From CAILUG01 sp903844415 (GTDB lineage Bacteria; Pseudomonadota; Gammaproteobacteria; Pseudomonadales; Pseudohongiellaceae): 64,000 nt of DNA. A model generated the notes under the pieces. The model was not told the origin of the DNA. It saw only the letters and a list, made by a program, of their open reading frames with translations, and did no database searches. The first letter of the stretch is position 1. Each line of letters begins with the position of its first letter. The position numbers and the translations under genes are program-made. Shown piece after piece: positions 15,910 to 24,222 of the stretch. The stretch lies in the NCBI GenBank assembly GCA_947477655.1, contig CANJTS010000003.1, positions 186,001 through 250,000 of the forward strand, read 5' to 3'.

Positions 15910-17046
15910 TTATAACGGCCTGTCTGTTACCAACAAGGAACCCTGCGCAAGCAAGGTTGTGAGCAAAGATCGGCAGACTTTATGTTTGCAAAAAGGTTTC
16001 ACTGTAAATACTGTATTAACCAGTGGCAGCAAGAGTAACAGTCGGCGCAATAATGGTGAGGTTGGCAGTTGCAAGCATTGGCCATCGGTAAACACCAACA
16101 CCTCATCATCGAGTTGCTGCCACGCAAAACGCGAACTTGGATTGGTAATTAAATTGATATTGCCCTTACCCAGATCAGGAATGGCAGCGGGCGCAAAGAT
16201 TAACTCAGGATAAGTAGGTGTTGTCATGTAACAGCCAAACCAGCGTGCTTGTTCTAGGTCATCACCGAGTGCTTGTTTGAGTAAGCGCCGCATGTGTTGC
16301 AAGGCACTGCTGTCTATTTCGCCGGGTAACAACGGATTTTTTAATTTGGGGTCTTGGTAGCGTTGATCTGCAGTGAGCTTGTCGCTCACCGCATCGCTGT
16401 AACTTAACACCATCTCACTGACCGACGGCGCTCTGAATCCGATGGAATAACACAGGCTGTTATCTACAGACACACCCCAGTGTGCTATGCAGGGTGGGAC
16501 GTACAATACGTCGCCGGGTTCCAGCAACCATTCCTGTTCGGAATGAAACTCTCGCAATAATTTAAGACCACTGTTGGTGCGGTTAATATCAGCAGTAGTG
16601 CAGTGCTGACCCGTTTTCCAAATGCGATTGCCCAGACCCTGCAGCAGAAATACATCGTAATAATCGAAGTGTGGACCAACACCACCATTGGGTGTGGCGT
16701 AGGAGATCATCACATCATCTATGCGCCAGTTGGGAAGGAAAGCAACCTCCTGCAACAACGCTTTTACTTCTGGTACAAACTGATCTACCGCTTGCACCAG
16801 CAAGGTCCAGTTACGTTTAGACAGTGTGGTGAAGTCGCGCTCTTTGAACGGACCAGATTTTAATTCCCAATTGTGTTTGCGGGTAAAGACCAAGCGGGCA
16901 TCCACCCCTTCTTCACAGGCCAGGCCGGCTAGTTCTTCCGGTGTGATAGGGTCGATGAAGTTGGGGAAAGCATTTTTGATCAGCAGCGGTTGCTGTTGCC
17001 AGTAACCACGCAGAAAAGTACCAACACTCAACTTGCCCAGATTCAT
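15910..17046 (-). CDS. roxA: ribosomal protein uL16 arginine hydroxylase (RoxA/YcfD-like)
   Basis: JmjC/cupin 2-oxoglutarate and Fe(II)-dependent oxygenase of 378 residues, in the family that hydroxylates an arginine of ribosomal protein L16 in E. coli. The iron ligands are visible as HFD (H126, D128) in GGVGPHFDYYDVFLLQ, with the second histidine H188 in PPCIAHWG. The C-terminal dimerisation and winged-helix parts follow. The start overlaps the purB stop as ATGA, so the two are translated together. A purB-adjacent cupin gene is conserved in pseudomonads. Confidence 0.9.
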   Translation of the reverse strand: MNLGKLSVGTFLRGYWQQQPLLIKNAFPNFIDPITPEELAGLACEEGVDARLVFTRKHNWELKSGPFKERDFTTLSKRNWTLLVQAVDQFVPEVKALLQEVAFLPNWRIDDVMISYATPNGGVGPHFDYYDVFLLQGLGNRIWKTGQHCTTADINRTNSGLKLLREFHSEQEWLLEPGDVLYVPPCIAHWGVSVDNSLCYSIGFRAPSVSEMVLSYSDAVSDKLTADQRYQDPKLKNPLLPGEIDSSALQHMRRLLKQALGDDLEQARWFGCYMTTPTYPELIFAPAAIPDLGKGNINLITNPSSRFAWQQLDDEVLVFTDGQCLQLPTSPLLRRLLLLLPLVNTVFTVKPFCKHKVCRSLLTTLLAQGSLLVTDRPL

Positions 17047-18413
17047 GGCAGAGCAAGCGCTTGTGCTGCGGCATTGCCGGTATAGGTGTGGGGACGAAGT
17101 GCCCGTAATGCCTGTTTGGCTGCTTCGGGTATTTCCAAGGTAGCGACAAAAGCATCCAATACTTTTGCGTCAATGTGTTGCCCGCGAGTAAGAGCTTTCA
17201 ATTTTTCATACGGCTCGGGTACATCATACCGGCGCATCACTGTTTGAATGGCTTCGGCGAGTACTTCCCAACTGCTATCAAGGTCAGCCAGCATACGATG
17301 TTCATCGATCAACAATTTGCTGAGGCCTTTAAGCGTGGCTTGGTAGGCAATTAAGCTGTGAGCAAAACCAGTACCGATATTACGCAGTACGGTGGAGTCG
17401 CTCAGATCACGTTGCCAACGTGAGATCGGCAATTTTTCGGAAAGATGCTGCATGATCGCATTGGCGATACCGAGGTTGCCTTCGGAGTTTTCAAAGTCGA
17501 TAGGGTTAACCTTGTGTGGCATGGTGGATGAACCCACTTCACCCGCAACCGTTTGCTGCCGAAAATAACCAAGTGAAATATAACCCCATACATCACGATT
17601 AAAATCGATAAGGATGGTGTTAAAGCGACAACAAGCAGCGAAAAGCTCGGCAATATAGTCATGTGGTTCGATTTGGGTCGTGTAGGGGTTGTGATGTAAA
17701 CCGAGGCTTTCTACAAAATTTTGGGCATTGGCTTGCCAGTCCACTTCTGGATAAGCAACGAGATGAGCGTTATAAGAGCCTACTGCACCATTGATCTTGC
17801 CGAGAATTTGTACGCGGCTAAATTGATCTAACTGGCGCCGCAAACGCGCTACTGTATTGGCAAATTCTTTGCCCATAGTGGTGGGGGTTGCCGTTTGGCC
17901 ATGCGTACGCGACAGCAAAGCACAATTGGCATATTTTAAGGCGTGTACACGCAGGTTCGAACATACATCAAGCATTACAGGCAGCAACACATCACGCCGG
18001 CTGTCGGTCAGCATCAGGGCATAGGCTAAATTATTGATGTCTTCTGAGGTACACGCAAAATGGACGAACTCCTTGATGGCGTTTAGCTCAGGATCTAGTG
18101 CGAGTTTTTCCTTGATAAAATATTCAACCGCTTTGACATCGTGGTTGGTAATTGCTTCTTTGGCTTTGATCTTTTCGGCATCAATCACACTAAAATTTTG
18201 CAGCATATTTTCGAGATAGATATTAGCCGCTGCACTAAGGGCGGGCACTTCCTTAATGCCAGGATGAGCAGCAAGTTGTTGTAACCAGCGCACTTCAATC
18301 ACCACACGATAGCGAATTAAACCGAATTCGCTGAAGTAAGGGACTAAGCTGCGGGTCTTGTTGCCGTAACGGCCGTCGATGGGGGACAAAGCGTTGAGTG
18401 CGGTCAGTGACAT
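17043..18413 (-). CDS. purB: adenylosuccinate lyase
   Basis: Catalyses two steps of purine synthesis: cleavage of SAICAR to AICAR and of adenylosuccinate to AMP, both releasing fumarate. The 456-residue protein has the N-terminus LNALSPIDGRY, the histidine-bearing SRTHGQTATPTTMGKEF near residues 168-184 and the fumarase/aspartase signature GEVGSSTMPHKVNP near 292-305. It belongs to the long (E. coli-like) PurB subgroup. In related genomes hflD lies directly upstream; here about 1.2 kb containing a toxin-antitoxin pair separates them, so purB needs its own promoter in the gap after 18413. Confidence 0.97.
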   Translation of the reverse strand: MSLTALNALSPIDGRYGNKTRSLVPYFSEFGLIRYRVVIEVRWLQQLAAHPGIKEVPALSAAANIYLENMLQNFSVIDAEKIKAKEAITNHDVKAVEYFIKEKLALDPELNAIKEFVHFACTSEDINNLAYALMLTDSRRDVLLPVMLDVCSNLRVHALKYANCALLSRTHGQTATPTTMGKEFANTVARLRRQLDQFSRVQILGKINGAVGSYNAHLVAYPEVDWQANAQNFVESLGLHHNPYTTQIEPHDYIAELFAACCRFNTILIDFNRDVWGYISLGYFRQQTVAGEVGSSTMPHKVNPIDFENSEGNLGIANAIMQHLSEKLPISRWQRDLSDSTVLRNIGTGFAHSLIAYQATLKGLSKLLIDEHRMLADLDSSWEVLAEAIQTVMRRYDVPEPYEKLKALTRGQHIDAKVLDAFVATLEIPEAAKQALRALRPHTYTGNAAAQALALP

Positions 18414-19019
18414 GGCAGTTCTTAGGCAGTGGGGATCTGAGAATAATAACCCATGTGGCAGGAAATATCAGGCTGCAATAGATCTTACAAAAGGCAAGGG
18501 GGCTTAGTCAGTCTGCAAATGCAATCTGTGTTAAAAAACAAGCATGGGTCAAGATATGTAAAAGGCTGCTAGGAGCCATTTGAAACCACATGCCAAAGCT
18601 TTTTTGTTGCATATACCCAATCAAGTTATGAAAGCGCATGCTTAATCGAAAATAAATTGCCCTTCAGAAAGCGGGGAATAAGACTAAGCTTTTGTAATTA
18701 ACTCGCGAGCATCTGCGTAAAAAAATTGCCCCGCAGAAAGGTGAGTCTGCCTAGTAATTTGAAGGTTATGTTTTGGGTTTGTATTTGTTGGTTGCCACAA
18801 TTTATATGTTGGGATTTTTGCTGTCTAATTTATATTCATAAACAGTCATTTGTAAGTTAGCTTCAAGTTCCCATTGCTGCTAATCATGCTTCATAATTTT
18901 AATGAGCTTGCAGTAGGGTGTGAAAACAATTTGAAAATGGAGGTGGATATTAGGCATATGCTTGACATATTAACCCTTTTGGCTTTATTGTAAGTGCAGT
19001 AAATTCAGGAGTCTTTGCC
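18414..19019. other. AT-rich intergenic region purB / vapB
   Basis: A 606-base region with no supported gene. It holds the purB promoter side (minus strand) and the vapBC promoter (18962-18991). It contains an imperfect direct repeat, AAATTGCCCTTCAGAAAG near 18654-18671 and AAATTGCCCCGCAGAAAG near 18723-18740. Together with the downstream toxin-antitoxin pair it looks like the accessory insertion separating purB from hflD. Confidence 0.6.
18962..18991 (+). promoter_or_regulatory. sigma-70 promoter of vapBC
   Basis: TTGACA (18962-18967) and TATTGT (18986-18991) are separated by 18 bases. This lies 29 bases before the vapB start, with AGGAG in the leader. Autoregulation by the VapBC complex at this site is expected from the family; I did not see a clear operator palindrome. 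Confidence 0.65.
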
Positions 19020-19253
19020 ATGCATACCAAAGCCAAGCTGTTTATTAATGGGCGTAGTCAGGCGGTGCGGATACCCAAAGATCTGGCGTTTACCGGGGTG
19101 GATTCTGTATTGATAGAAAAACATGGTTCGGCATTGATATTAACGCCGGTACGTTCTACTTGGGAGACGTTCGCGCAGTTAACACCGGCCGGTGACGAAT
19201 TTATGCAAGTACGCCCGCGTTTGTTAAAAGCAGTTGGGCAGATGGGCGCATGA
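19020..19253 (+). CDS. vapB: VapB-type antitoxin (AbrB-like fold)
   Basis: A 77-residue antitoxin of the VapB/AbrB (SpoVT-like) class. The swapped-hairpin DNA-binding segment is AKLFINGRSQAVRIPKDLAF near residues 4-23, followed by the EKHGSALILTP strand and a C-terminal arm (residues 47-77) that would wrap the toxin. A CAGGAG ribosome-binding site lies eight bases ahead of the ATG. The stop overlaps the toxin start as ATGA, the usual coupling for such pairs. Confidence 0.9.
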   Translation: MHTKAKLFINGRSQAVRIPKDLAFTGVDSVLIEKHGSALILTPVRSTWETFAQLTPAGDEFMQVRPRLLKAVGQMGA

Positions 19254-19654
19254 TGATCATGCTTGCCAGCGACATTTGCCGCACCATTATTCGTCAACAA
19301 CCACTATCCTTATTGACGCAATTGCAGGAGTGGTCAGTTAATAAAGATGAGATTGTAATTTCAGCGATTACCTATGCCGAACTAGTGGCCGCCGCACTGT
19401 TGACCAGTGAACAGGAGCGTCACATGGTTTTAGTAGAAGAGTTTTGTGCCAGACTGGATGCCATAGTGCCGTGGGGAAGTGACGCGGTTAATACCTACAC
19501 CCAATTGCAGAGCCAGATCATGAGTGAGAAGCGATCGCTCAACATGAACGACGTAATGATTGCTGCACATGCCATCAGTCTGGAGGCAAAGTTACTCAGT
19601 GGTAATGAGCGCGGTTTTGCCGGTTTATTACGGCTTGATTTACAACTTGTATAA
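19250..19654 (+). CDS. vapC: VapC-like PIN-domain toxin, first Asp missing
   Basis: A 134-residue PIN-domain protein encoded as the toxin partner. VapC enzymes are Mg-dependent RNases. Recognised features are ITYAELVAA with E44, NDVMIAAHAISLEAKLLSGNE with D101, and a VapC-typical C-terminus. The N-terminal catalytic motif, normally LDTNIC, reads LASDIC, so the first metal-binding aspartate is A6; D8 might partly substitute. Activity is therefore doubtful. The start could be the ATG at 19250 or 19253. Its 3' end overlaps the 3' end of the convergent hflD by 15 bases. Confidence 0.85.
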   Translation: MMIMLASDICRTIIRQQPLSLLTQLQEWSVNKDEIVISAITYAELVAAALLTSEQERHMVLVEEFCARLDAIVPWGSDAVNTYTQLQSQIMSEKRSLNMNDVMIAAHAISLEAKLLSGNERGFAGLLRLDLQLV

Positions 19655-20266
19655 AAATTTATTTATATCTTGTTTTATCTGCTTACGCCGAAATAGTAAA
19701 TGCCAGCGTTTGCCACCTACCTGCCGCCACAACACAGCAGAGCGAATGCCAGCAAATAATAATACCCGCACCTTGCAGGCGACCTGTGTATTTTTCAAGT
19801 AGCCCATTTCACCTCTAACTTGTATCCGAAAACTCAAGGTACTGATGGTGCCCAGATATAAGCGAGAAATATCTTCAATTGCATTGGCGTTTTCTGCAAT
19901 ATTTTCGCCAAGGTATTTGGTGCGGATAGCAGCCAGTCCCGTACTAATCTCTGTGAGTAATTCCGGTTTTTTACCCAATTTATATTCCAGAAACAACAAG
20001 CCCAATTGGTAACGCATTACTGCAGTAGGGGTGAACGCGGTAGCTGTTCCCATTAATATTTCTTGCAGTACTTGCATACCCAGGTTGAGTTTTCCTACTG
20101 AGCCATATACTTCTTCAGTGGTTTTTGGGTTAGTAAGAAAAAGACTGTTGATTGCAGTTGCAAACTTGTCGTGCGCTACAAAGCCATGTTGCGCTAGTTG
20201 ATGCACAAGAAAAGCTGACTGGGCAATTCCTGCCAGGGCCAGAGTTTGCTGTTGGTATTTTTCCAT
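19640..20266 (-). CDS. hflD: high-frequency lysogenization protein HflD homologue
   Basis: A 208-residue membrane-associated protein of the HflD family, known in E. coli for sequestering phage lambda CII; its own cellular function is unclear. Family features include LALAGIAQSAFLVHQLA at 7-23, the helical middle, and the C-terminal LLFAGIRSAVLWRQVGGKRW. The start is set at the ATG at 20266 (MEKYQQQ), five bases after the mnmA stop, rather than a longer reading that overlaps mnmA. The mnmA-hflD order is standard; purB would usually come next. Confidence 0.93.
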   Translation of the reverse strand: MEKYQQQTLALAGIAQSAFLVHQLAQHGFVAHDKFATAINSLFLTNPKTTEEVYGSVGKLNLGMQVLQEILMGTATAFTPTAVMRYQLGLLFLEYKLGKKPELLTEISTGLAAIRTKYLGENIAENANAIEDISRLYLGTISTLSFRIQVRGEMGYLKNTQVACKVRVLLFAGIRSAVLWRQVGGKRWHLLFRRKQIKQDINKFLYKL

Positions 20267-20271
20267 AGTAA

Positions 20272-21369
20272 TCAGTCCTGGAAACAAGTTTCTATGACTG
20301 CACCACCTAGACACACCTGATCCTGATACAAAACCACTTGTTGCCCTGGTGTAATTGCACGTTGTGGTGCGGCGAAATCTATCCGTACCCCCCCGTTTTC
20401 TGTCTGATAAACCCTACATTCCTGGTCAGCTTGACGATATCGGATTTTTGCATTGCAGCGTAATGGCAAGGCAGGGTGCTTGTGATTAATCCAATCAATC
20501 TGATGGATGCCAAGGCTGTTTGCAAACAACAAGGGATGGTCGTTGCCCTGCACAACAATCAACACGTTGCGGTGCAAATCTTTTTTAGCCACATACCATG
20601 GGGCTTCCTGGCCGCCGCTAACACCGCCAATACCTAAGCCGGCACGTTGGCCGAGCGTGTGATACATAAGTCCGGTATGAGTACCTACTGTTTCACCTGC
20701 AGAGGTTTCTATGATGCCGGGTTGAGCAGGTATAAAGTTTTGTAAAAAATCCTTAAAACGACGTTCACCAATAAAACAAATACCAGTGCTGTCTTTTTTG
20801 TTGTGCGTAACAAAACCATGTTGCGCTGCAAGTTCACGTACCGTTGATTTTTGCAGTTCGCCAATCGGAAACAAACTGCGATTCAGTTGTGCTTCTGGAA
20901 CGGCGCATAAAAAGTAACTTTGGTCTTTGTTGTTATCTAGGGCTTTAAGCAGGCTTGTTTTGCCGTCTATATGGGTGGTACGTACATAATGCCCCGTAGC
21001 AATTAAATCGGCACCTAGCGCAATGGCATAGTCTAGAAAGGCTTTAAATTTAATTTCGCGGTTGCAAAGAATGTCCGGATTAGGTGTACGTCCTGCACGG
21101 TATTCTTTTATGAAATGAGCAAACACATTGTCCCAGTATTCGGCTGCAAAATTGGCAGTGTGCAAACGAATGCCCAGGGTAGTACAAACAGCTTGGGCAT
21201 CGATAAGATCGGCTTTGGCAGTGCAATATTCGGTGCCGTCATCCTCATCCCAGTTCTTCATGAACAGACCTTCCACTTTATAGCCCGCTTGCAACAACAA
21301 TAGCGCAGCTACGGAAGAATCAACACCGCCCGACATTCCAACCATCACTTTGGTGCTGGTATTGTTCAT
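20272..21369 (-). CDS. mnmA: tRNA 2-thiouridylase MnmA
   Basis: Adds sulfur to U34 of tRNA-Lys, -Glu and -Gln using ATP and a sulfur relay. The 365-residue protein has the PP-loop motif SGGVDSS at 13-19, a catalytic cysteine in NPDILCNREIKF near 103 and the persulfide-forming cysteine in GICFIGERRF near 200. The ATG at 21369 (MNNTSTK) is chosen because it overlaps the Nudix gene stop as ATGA and matches family N-termini; a 42-residue longer form would lie inside the Nudix gene. Confidence 0.96.
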   Translation of the reverse strand: MNNTSTKVMVGMSGGVDSSVAALLLLQAGYKVEGLFMKNWDEDDGTEYCTAKADLIDAQAVCTTLGIRLHTANFAAEYWDNVFAHFIKEYRAGRTPNPDILCNREIKFKAFLDYAIALGADLIATGHYVRTTHIDGKTSLLKALDNNKDQSYFLCAVPEAQLNRSLFPIGELQKSTVRELAAQHGFVTHNKKDSTGICFIGERRFKDFLQNFIPAQPGIIETSAGETVGTHTGLMYHTLGQRAGLGIGGVSGGQEAPWYVAKKDLHRNVLIVVQGNDHPLLFANSLGIHQIDWINHKHPALPLRCNAKIRYRQADQECRVYQTENGGVRIDFAAPQRAITPGQQVVLYQDQVCLGGAVIETCFQD

Positions 21370-21845
21370 GGCTGATGATGGGTAATCAACGATAGTGGAT
21401 ACCGAATGCCGCGCAGATAATCTTGTAACACACGCCCGACAATCGGGCTGCGTGCTCTGAAATCTTCTGCAAGAATGGTGTCTGCACTTAGCCAATGGGT
21501 GGCAATTATGCCATCGTCAAGTTTTCTTTCGGTGTCATGATGCAACACACGCGCAACAAAACAGTGCCTGATATAGGTCACGCCGTTTGGGGCTCTGTGG
21601 TGGTAGAGGCCCAGAAAATCTGTGAGTTCGACCAGCCAGCCGGTTTCTTCTAGCGTTTCCCTAATGGCAGCAGTAAACAGACTTTCGTCGGCTTCCAGAT
21701 GCCCAGCAGGTTGATTAAAAACGGTCCGGCCTTCTTCGGTTTCTTCAACCATAAGAAAGTGGCCATCTTTTTCTACAATAGTTGCAACACAGCTGTGAGC
21801 GTACCAGATCATAAAGGGGTGGCTGTAATTGGGAAGGGTGTGCAT
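21366..21845 (-). CDS. nudJ: NudJ-like Nudix hydrolase
   Basis: Nudix pyrophosphatase of about 159 residues, probably the NudJ (phosphatase b) type acting on nucleoside and thiamine-type diphosphates. The Nudix box runs from G48 to W70 (GHLEADE, then REtLEETG). The following RHCFVARVL and LRGIRYPLSLI match NudJ. The start is placed at the ATG at 21845; an upstream ATG at 21869 and a downstream one (MIWYAH) are alternatives. NudJ-mnmA-hflD is a conserved operon in gammaproteobacteria. Confidence 0.88.
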   Translation of the reverse strand: MHTLPNYSHPFMIWYAHSCVATIVEKDGHFLMVEETEEGRTVFNQPAGHLEADESLFTAAIRETLEETGWLVELTDFLGLYHHRAPNGVTYIRHCFVARVLHHDTERKLDDGIIATHWLSADTILAEDFRARSPIVGRVLQDYLRGIRYPLSLITHHQP

Positions 21846-21935
21846 GCTAACCCACTTACAGCCCTTCATAAAAGACGGGTGAACAGTGATAATGCCCTTA
21901 CTTCAATGGTTACACTTGCCGGGATCCTAAACTGC

Positions 21936-22415
21936 ATGAATACACTCACCCATCTTGATGAACAGGGGCAGGCACACATGGTGGATGTGAGTGCCAAGGC
22001 CGTGACAGTGCGCAGTGCAACAGCGCAAGCCGTACTTGCGATGCAGCCACAAACTCTCCAGTTAATTTTGAGTGGCGGCCACAAAAAAGGCGACGTGTTT
22101 GCAGTGGCGCGTATCGCAGGCATTCAGGCGGCCAAAAAATGTGCAGACCTTATTCCTTTGTGTCACCCATTGATGCTCAGTAGTGTCAGTGTTGAGCTGT
22201 TTGCCAATGTGGAGTTATCGCAAGTTAGAATCCAAGCAACGTGCAAGCTGAGTGGCCAGACCGGTGTGGAAATGGAAGCGCTTACCGCGGTATCAGTGGC
22301 AGCGCTCACCGTGTATGACATGTGCAAGGCAGTAGATCGCGGCATAGTGATCAGCGCGGTGCAATTGCTGGAAAAAGCAGGTGGAAAATCCGGCTTATGG
22401 CAGCGTAGCCCATGA
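21936..22415 (+). CDS. moaC: cyclic pyranopterin monophosphate synthase MoaC
   Basis: Second step of molybdenum cofactor synthesis, converting the MoaA product to cyclic pyranopterin monophosphate. The 159-residue protein has MVDVSAKAVTVRSA near 14-27, the active-site lysine region GDVFAVARIAGIQAAKKCADLIPLCHPL, and GVEMEALTAVSVAALTVYDMCKA near the C-terminus. The ATG at 21936 (MNTLTHLDEQG) gives the family length; in-frame readings that start earlier run across the Nudix promoter region. moaA is not in this window. Confidence 0.95.
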   Translation: MNTLTHLDEQGQAHMVDVSAKAVTVRSATAQAVLAMQPQTLQLILSGGHKKGDVFAVARIAGIQAAKKCADLIPLCHPLMLSSVSVELFANVELSQVRIQATCKLSGQTGVEMEALTAVSVAALTVYDMCKAVDRGIVISAVQLLEKAGGKSGLWQRSP

Positions 22416-22448
22416 TAGAAATAGTTAAGCTAGATACAGGTAAGTGCC

Positions 22449-22703
22449 ATGATTGAAGTACATTATTTTGCGAGTATCCGCGAAAGCCTCGGCCTCGCAC
22501 GTGAACAGATAACTCACAATCCCAAGCTGATTAATGTGGCTGCTTTAATAGACCTGCTGGTGGAGTTACACGGTGTAACATGGGACAAAGTGTTACGCCA
22601 AAATCGGGTCCTGATGGCGGTCAATCAAACTGTTGCACGTGCCGATACCAGTATCGGCGATGGTGATGAAGTTGCTTTTTTCCCACCAGTCACAGGAGGT
22701 TAA
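22449..22703 (+). CDS. moaD: molybdopterin synthase small subunit MoaD
   Basis: Ubiquitin-like sulfur carrier of 84 residues. It ends in the essential di-glycine (PPVTGG), which is thiocarboxylated and supplies sulfur to cyclic pyranopterin. The beta-grasp pattern is IEVHYFASIRESLGLAREQ at the start and DGDEVAFFPPVTGG at the end. It lies 33 bases after moaC and directly abuts moaE. Confidence 0.95.
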   Translation: MIEVHYFASIRESLGLAREQITHNPKLINVAALIDLLVELHGVTWDKVLRQNRVLMAVNQTVARADTSIGDGDEVAFFPPVTGG

Positions 22704-23177
22704 GTGCAAGTTCAACAACCTGTGATAAAAATTCAACTCGAAGATTTTAGCTTGGAGCGGGAAGCGAAGTTGTTACGTGAACAAAGCAGCAACACAGGTG
22801 CGCTTGTTACGTTCAGTGGGCTGGTACGCGATTTACATGAAGGAGAGGAAGTCACTGGTTTGTATCTGGAACATTATCCCGGCATGACAGAAAAAAGTTT
22901 GGCAGCCATTGCACAACAAGCACAATTACGTTGGCCTTTGCAGGGGGTCACCATTATTCATCGTATTGGTCAATTGCAAGCAGGCGAACAAATTGTATTT
23001 GTAGGTGTTAGCAGTGCCCATCGCCACGCCGCCTTTGCTGCTTGTGATTTCATAATGGATTATTTAAAAACCGAGGCACCGTTCTGGAAGAAATGCCTGC
23101 GTGCCGGTAGTGCAGAATGGGTTGAAGCAAAAGCCTCGGATGTTATATCTACTGAACGCTGGCAGCAGCAAGGCTAG
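22704..23177 (+). CDS. moaE: molybdopterin synthase catalytic subunit MoaE
   Basis: Large subunit of molybdopterin synthase, 157 residues. Family motifs: GALVTFSGLVRD near 32-43, LYLEHYPGMTEKSL, VTIIHRIGQL, and the C-terminal KTEAPFWKKCL that carries active-site lysines. It starts with GTG immediately after the moaD stop, with a strong AGGAGG inside the end of moaD, so expression is coupled for 1:1 assembly. Confidence 0.95.
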   Translation: MQVQQPVIKIQLEDFSLEREAKLLREQSSNTGALVTFSGLVRDLHEGEEVTGLYLEHYPGMTEKSLAAIAQQAQLRWPLQGVTIIHRIGQLQAGEQIVFVGVSSAHRHAAFAACDFIMDYLKTEAPFWKKCLRAGSAEWVEAKASDVISTERWQQQG

Positions 23178-23234
23178 CCGCTCAGAAAGAACGGGAATGC
23201 ACTTAAGTTTGCGTGTGTTGCACTAATGTATAGA

Positions 23235-23774
23235 TTACAGGTGTAAAATCCGACTCTGACCAGGTAATAAATCTCCCAGTTCCCATTCTCCAATACGCTG
23301 CCTGATTAAGCGCAAAGTTGGGTTTCCTACTGCTGCGGTCATGCGCCTTATTTGCCGATTACGACCTTCAATAATTGTGAGTTCGAGCCAGCAATCGGGG
23401 ATTTTTTTACGTACTCTGATGGGTGGGTCGCGCTCCCAGATTGTGGGTTTAGGAATTACCTGTACATACGCGGGTAAGGTCATGCCATCATTCAGATTAA
23501 TACCTTTGCGCAAGGTATTTAGCGCGGCTTCGCTAACTTCACCTTCAACTTGTACCAGGTAAGTTTTTGGCAGCTTGAAATTAGGATCACTGATTTTATG
23601 TTGCAGGTGGCCGTCGTCAGTTAATAAAAGCAAACCTTCAGAATCACGATCCAGTCGCCCAGCCGGATAAACCTGGGCCAGTTTGATATGGTCTTTCAAT
23701 GTTTCGCGTCCGTTCTCATCGGTAAACTGACAGAGTACATTGAAAGGTTTGTTGAAAAGTACCAACGTTGTCAT
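23235..23774 (-). CDS. rluE: 23S rRNA pseudouridine(2457) synthase RluE
   Basis: Pseudouridine synthase of the RsuA/RluB/E/F group, 179 residues. It has no S4 domain, which fits RluE. The catalytic aspartate lies in AGRLDRDSEGLLLLT near residues 39-53, and EGRNRQIRRM near 135 is the second signature. It is convergent with moaE and has an AT-rich upstream region with a tandem 11-base repeat. Confidence 0.92.
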   Translation of the reverse strand: MTTLVLFNKPFNVLCQFTDENGRETLKDHIKLAQVYPAGRLDRDSEGLLLLTDDGHLQHKISDPNFKLPKTYLVQVEGEVSEAALNTLRKGINLNDGMTLPAYVQVIPKPTIWERDPPIRVRKKIPDCWLELTIIEGRNRQIRRMTAAVGNPTLRLIRQRIGEWELGDLLPGQSRILHL

Positions 23775-23806
23775 TGCTTTGTTCTAGGCCTGATATAACC
23801 ATGCAT

Positions 23807-23828
23807 TTTGCATATAGTTTGCATATAG
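23807..23828. repeat. 11-bp tandem repeat upstream of rluE
   Basis: TTTGCATATAG occurs twice head to tail at 23807-23817 and 23818-23828, 33-54 bases upstream of the rluE start. This spacing would cover its promoter -35/-10 region. It may be a protein-binding site or chance in AT-rich DNA. Confidence 0.5.
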
Positions 23829-23879
23829 ATAGTAGAAGCGGGTTGGCTTGTTGGCTCACTTATTCAGATACATAAATGG

Positions 23880-23913
23880 CATATTAAATATTTAATATTA
23901 GATATTTAATATG
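23880..23913. repeat. AT-rich palindrome between cspD and rluE
   Basis: CATATTAAATAT (23880-23891) and ATATTTAATATG (23902-23913) form a perfect 12-base inverted repeat around a ten-base centre. It sits about 70 bases after the cspD stop and 106 upstream of the rluE start. It is almost pure A/T, so it would be a weak RNA hairpin but a plausible protein-binding palindrome. Confidence 0.55.
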
Positions 23914-23985
23914 TAAGAGAAGTATATATATGATTTTGCTAAAATCTAAAAACTTTAGACATACAATTTTTAGTCCTGATCCAAT

Positions 23986-24222
23986 CTAGTCATTTAGATC
24001 AGTAGTACGATCATCAATAGTCTGCGCTAGAATATTAGAAGCATGTAAGCCTTTAGATCCTTGGACGATGTCAAAAGTCACCGCTTGACCAGCTTTAAGG
24101 GTTTTATACCCCTCCATTGCAATAGCGGAGTAATGTGCAAACAGATCACCGCCACCATCGTCTGCCAGAATAAAGCCAAAACCTTTTGCATTATTAAACC
24201 ATTTAACTTGCCCAGTGCTCAT
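23986..24222 (-). CDS. cspD: CspD-like cold-shock domain protein
   Basis: A 78-residue single cold-shock domain. RNP1 is KGFGFI at residues 13-18 and RNP2 is DLFAHYSAI near 26-34; the rest forms the five-stranded barrel. Position beside clpS-clpA is the conserved cspD site of gammaproteobacteria, where CspD binds single-stranded DNA and can inhibit replication in E. coli. Whether this copy does so is inferred only from position and family. Confidence 0.92.
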   Translation of the reverse strand: MSTGQVKWFNNAKGFGFILADDGGGDLFAHYSAIAMEGYKTLKAGQAVTFDIVQGSKGLHASNILAQTIDDRTTDLND

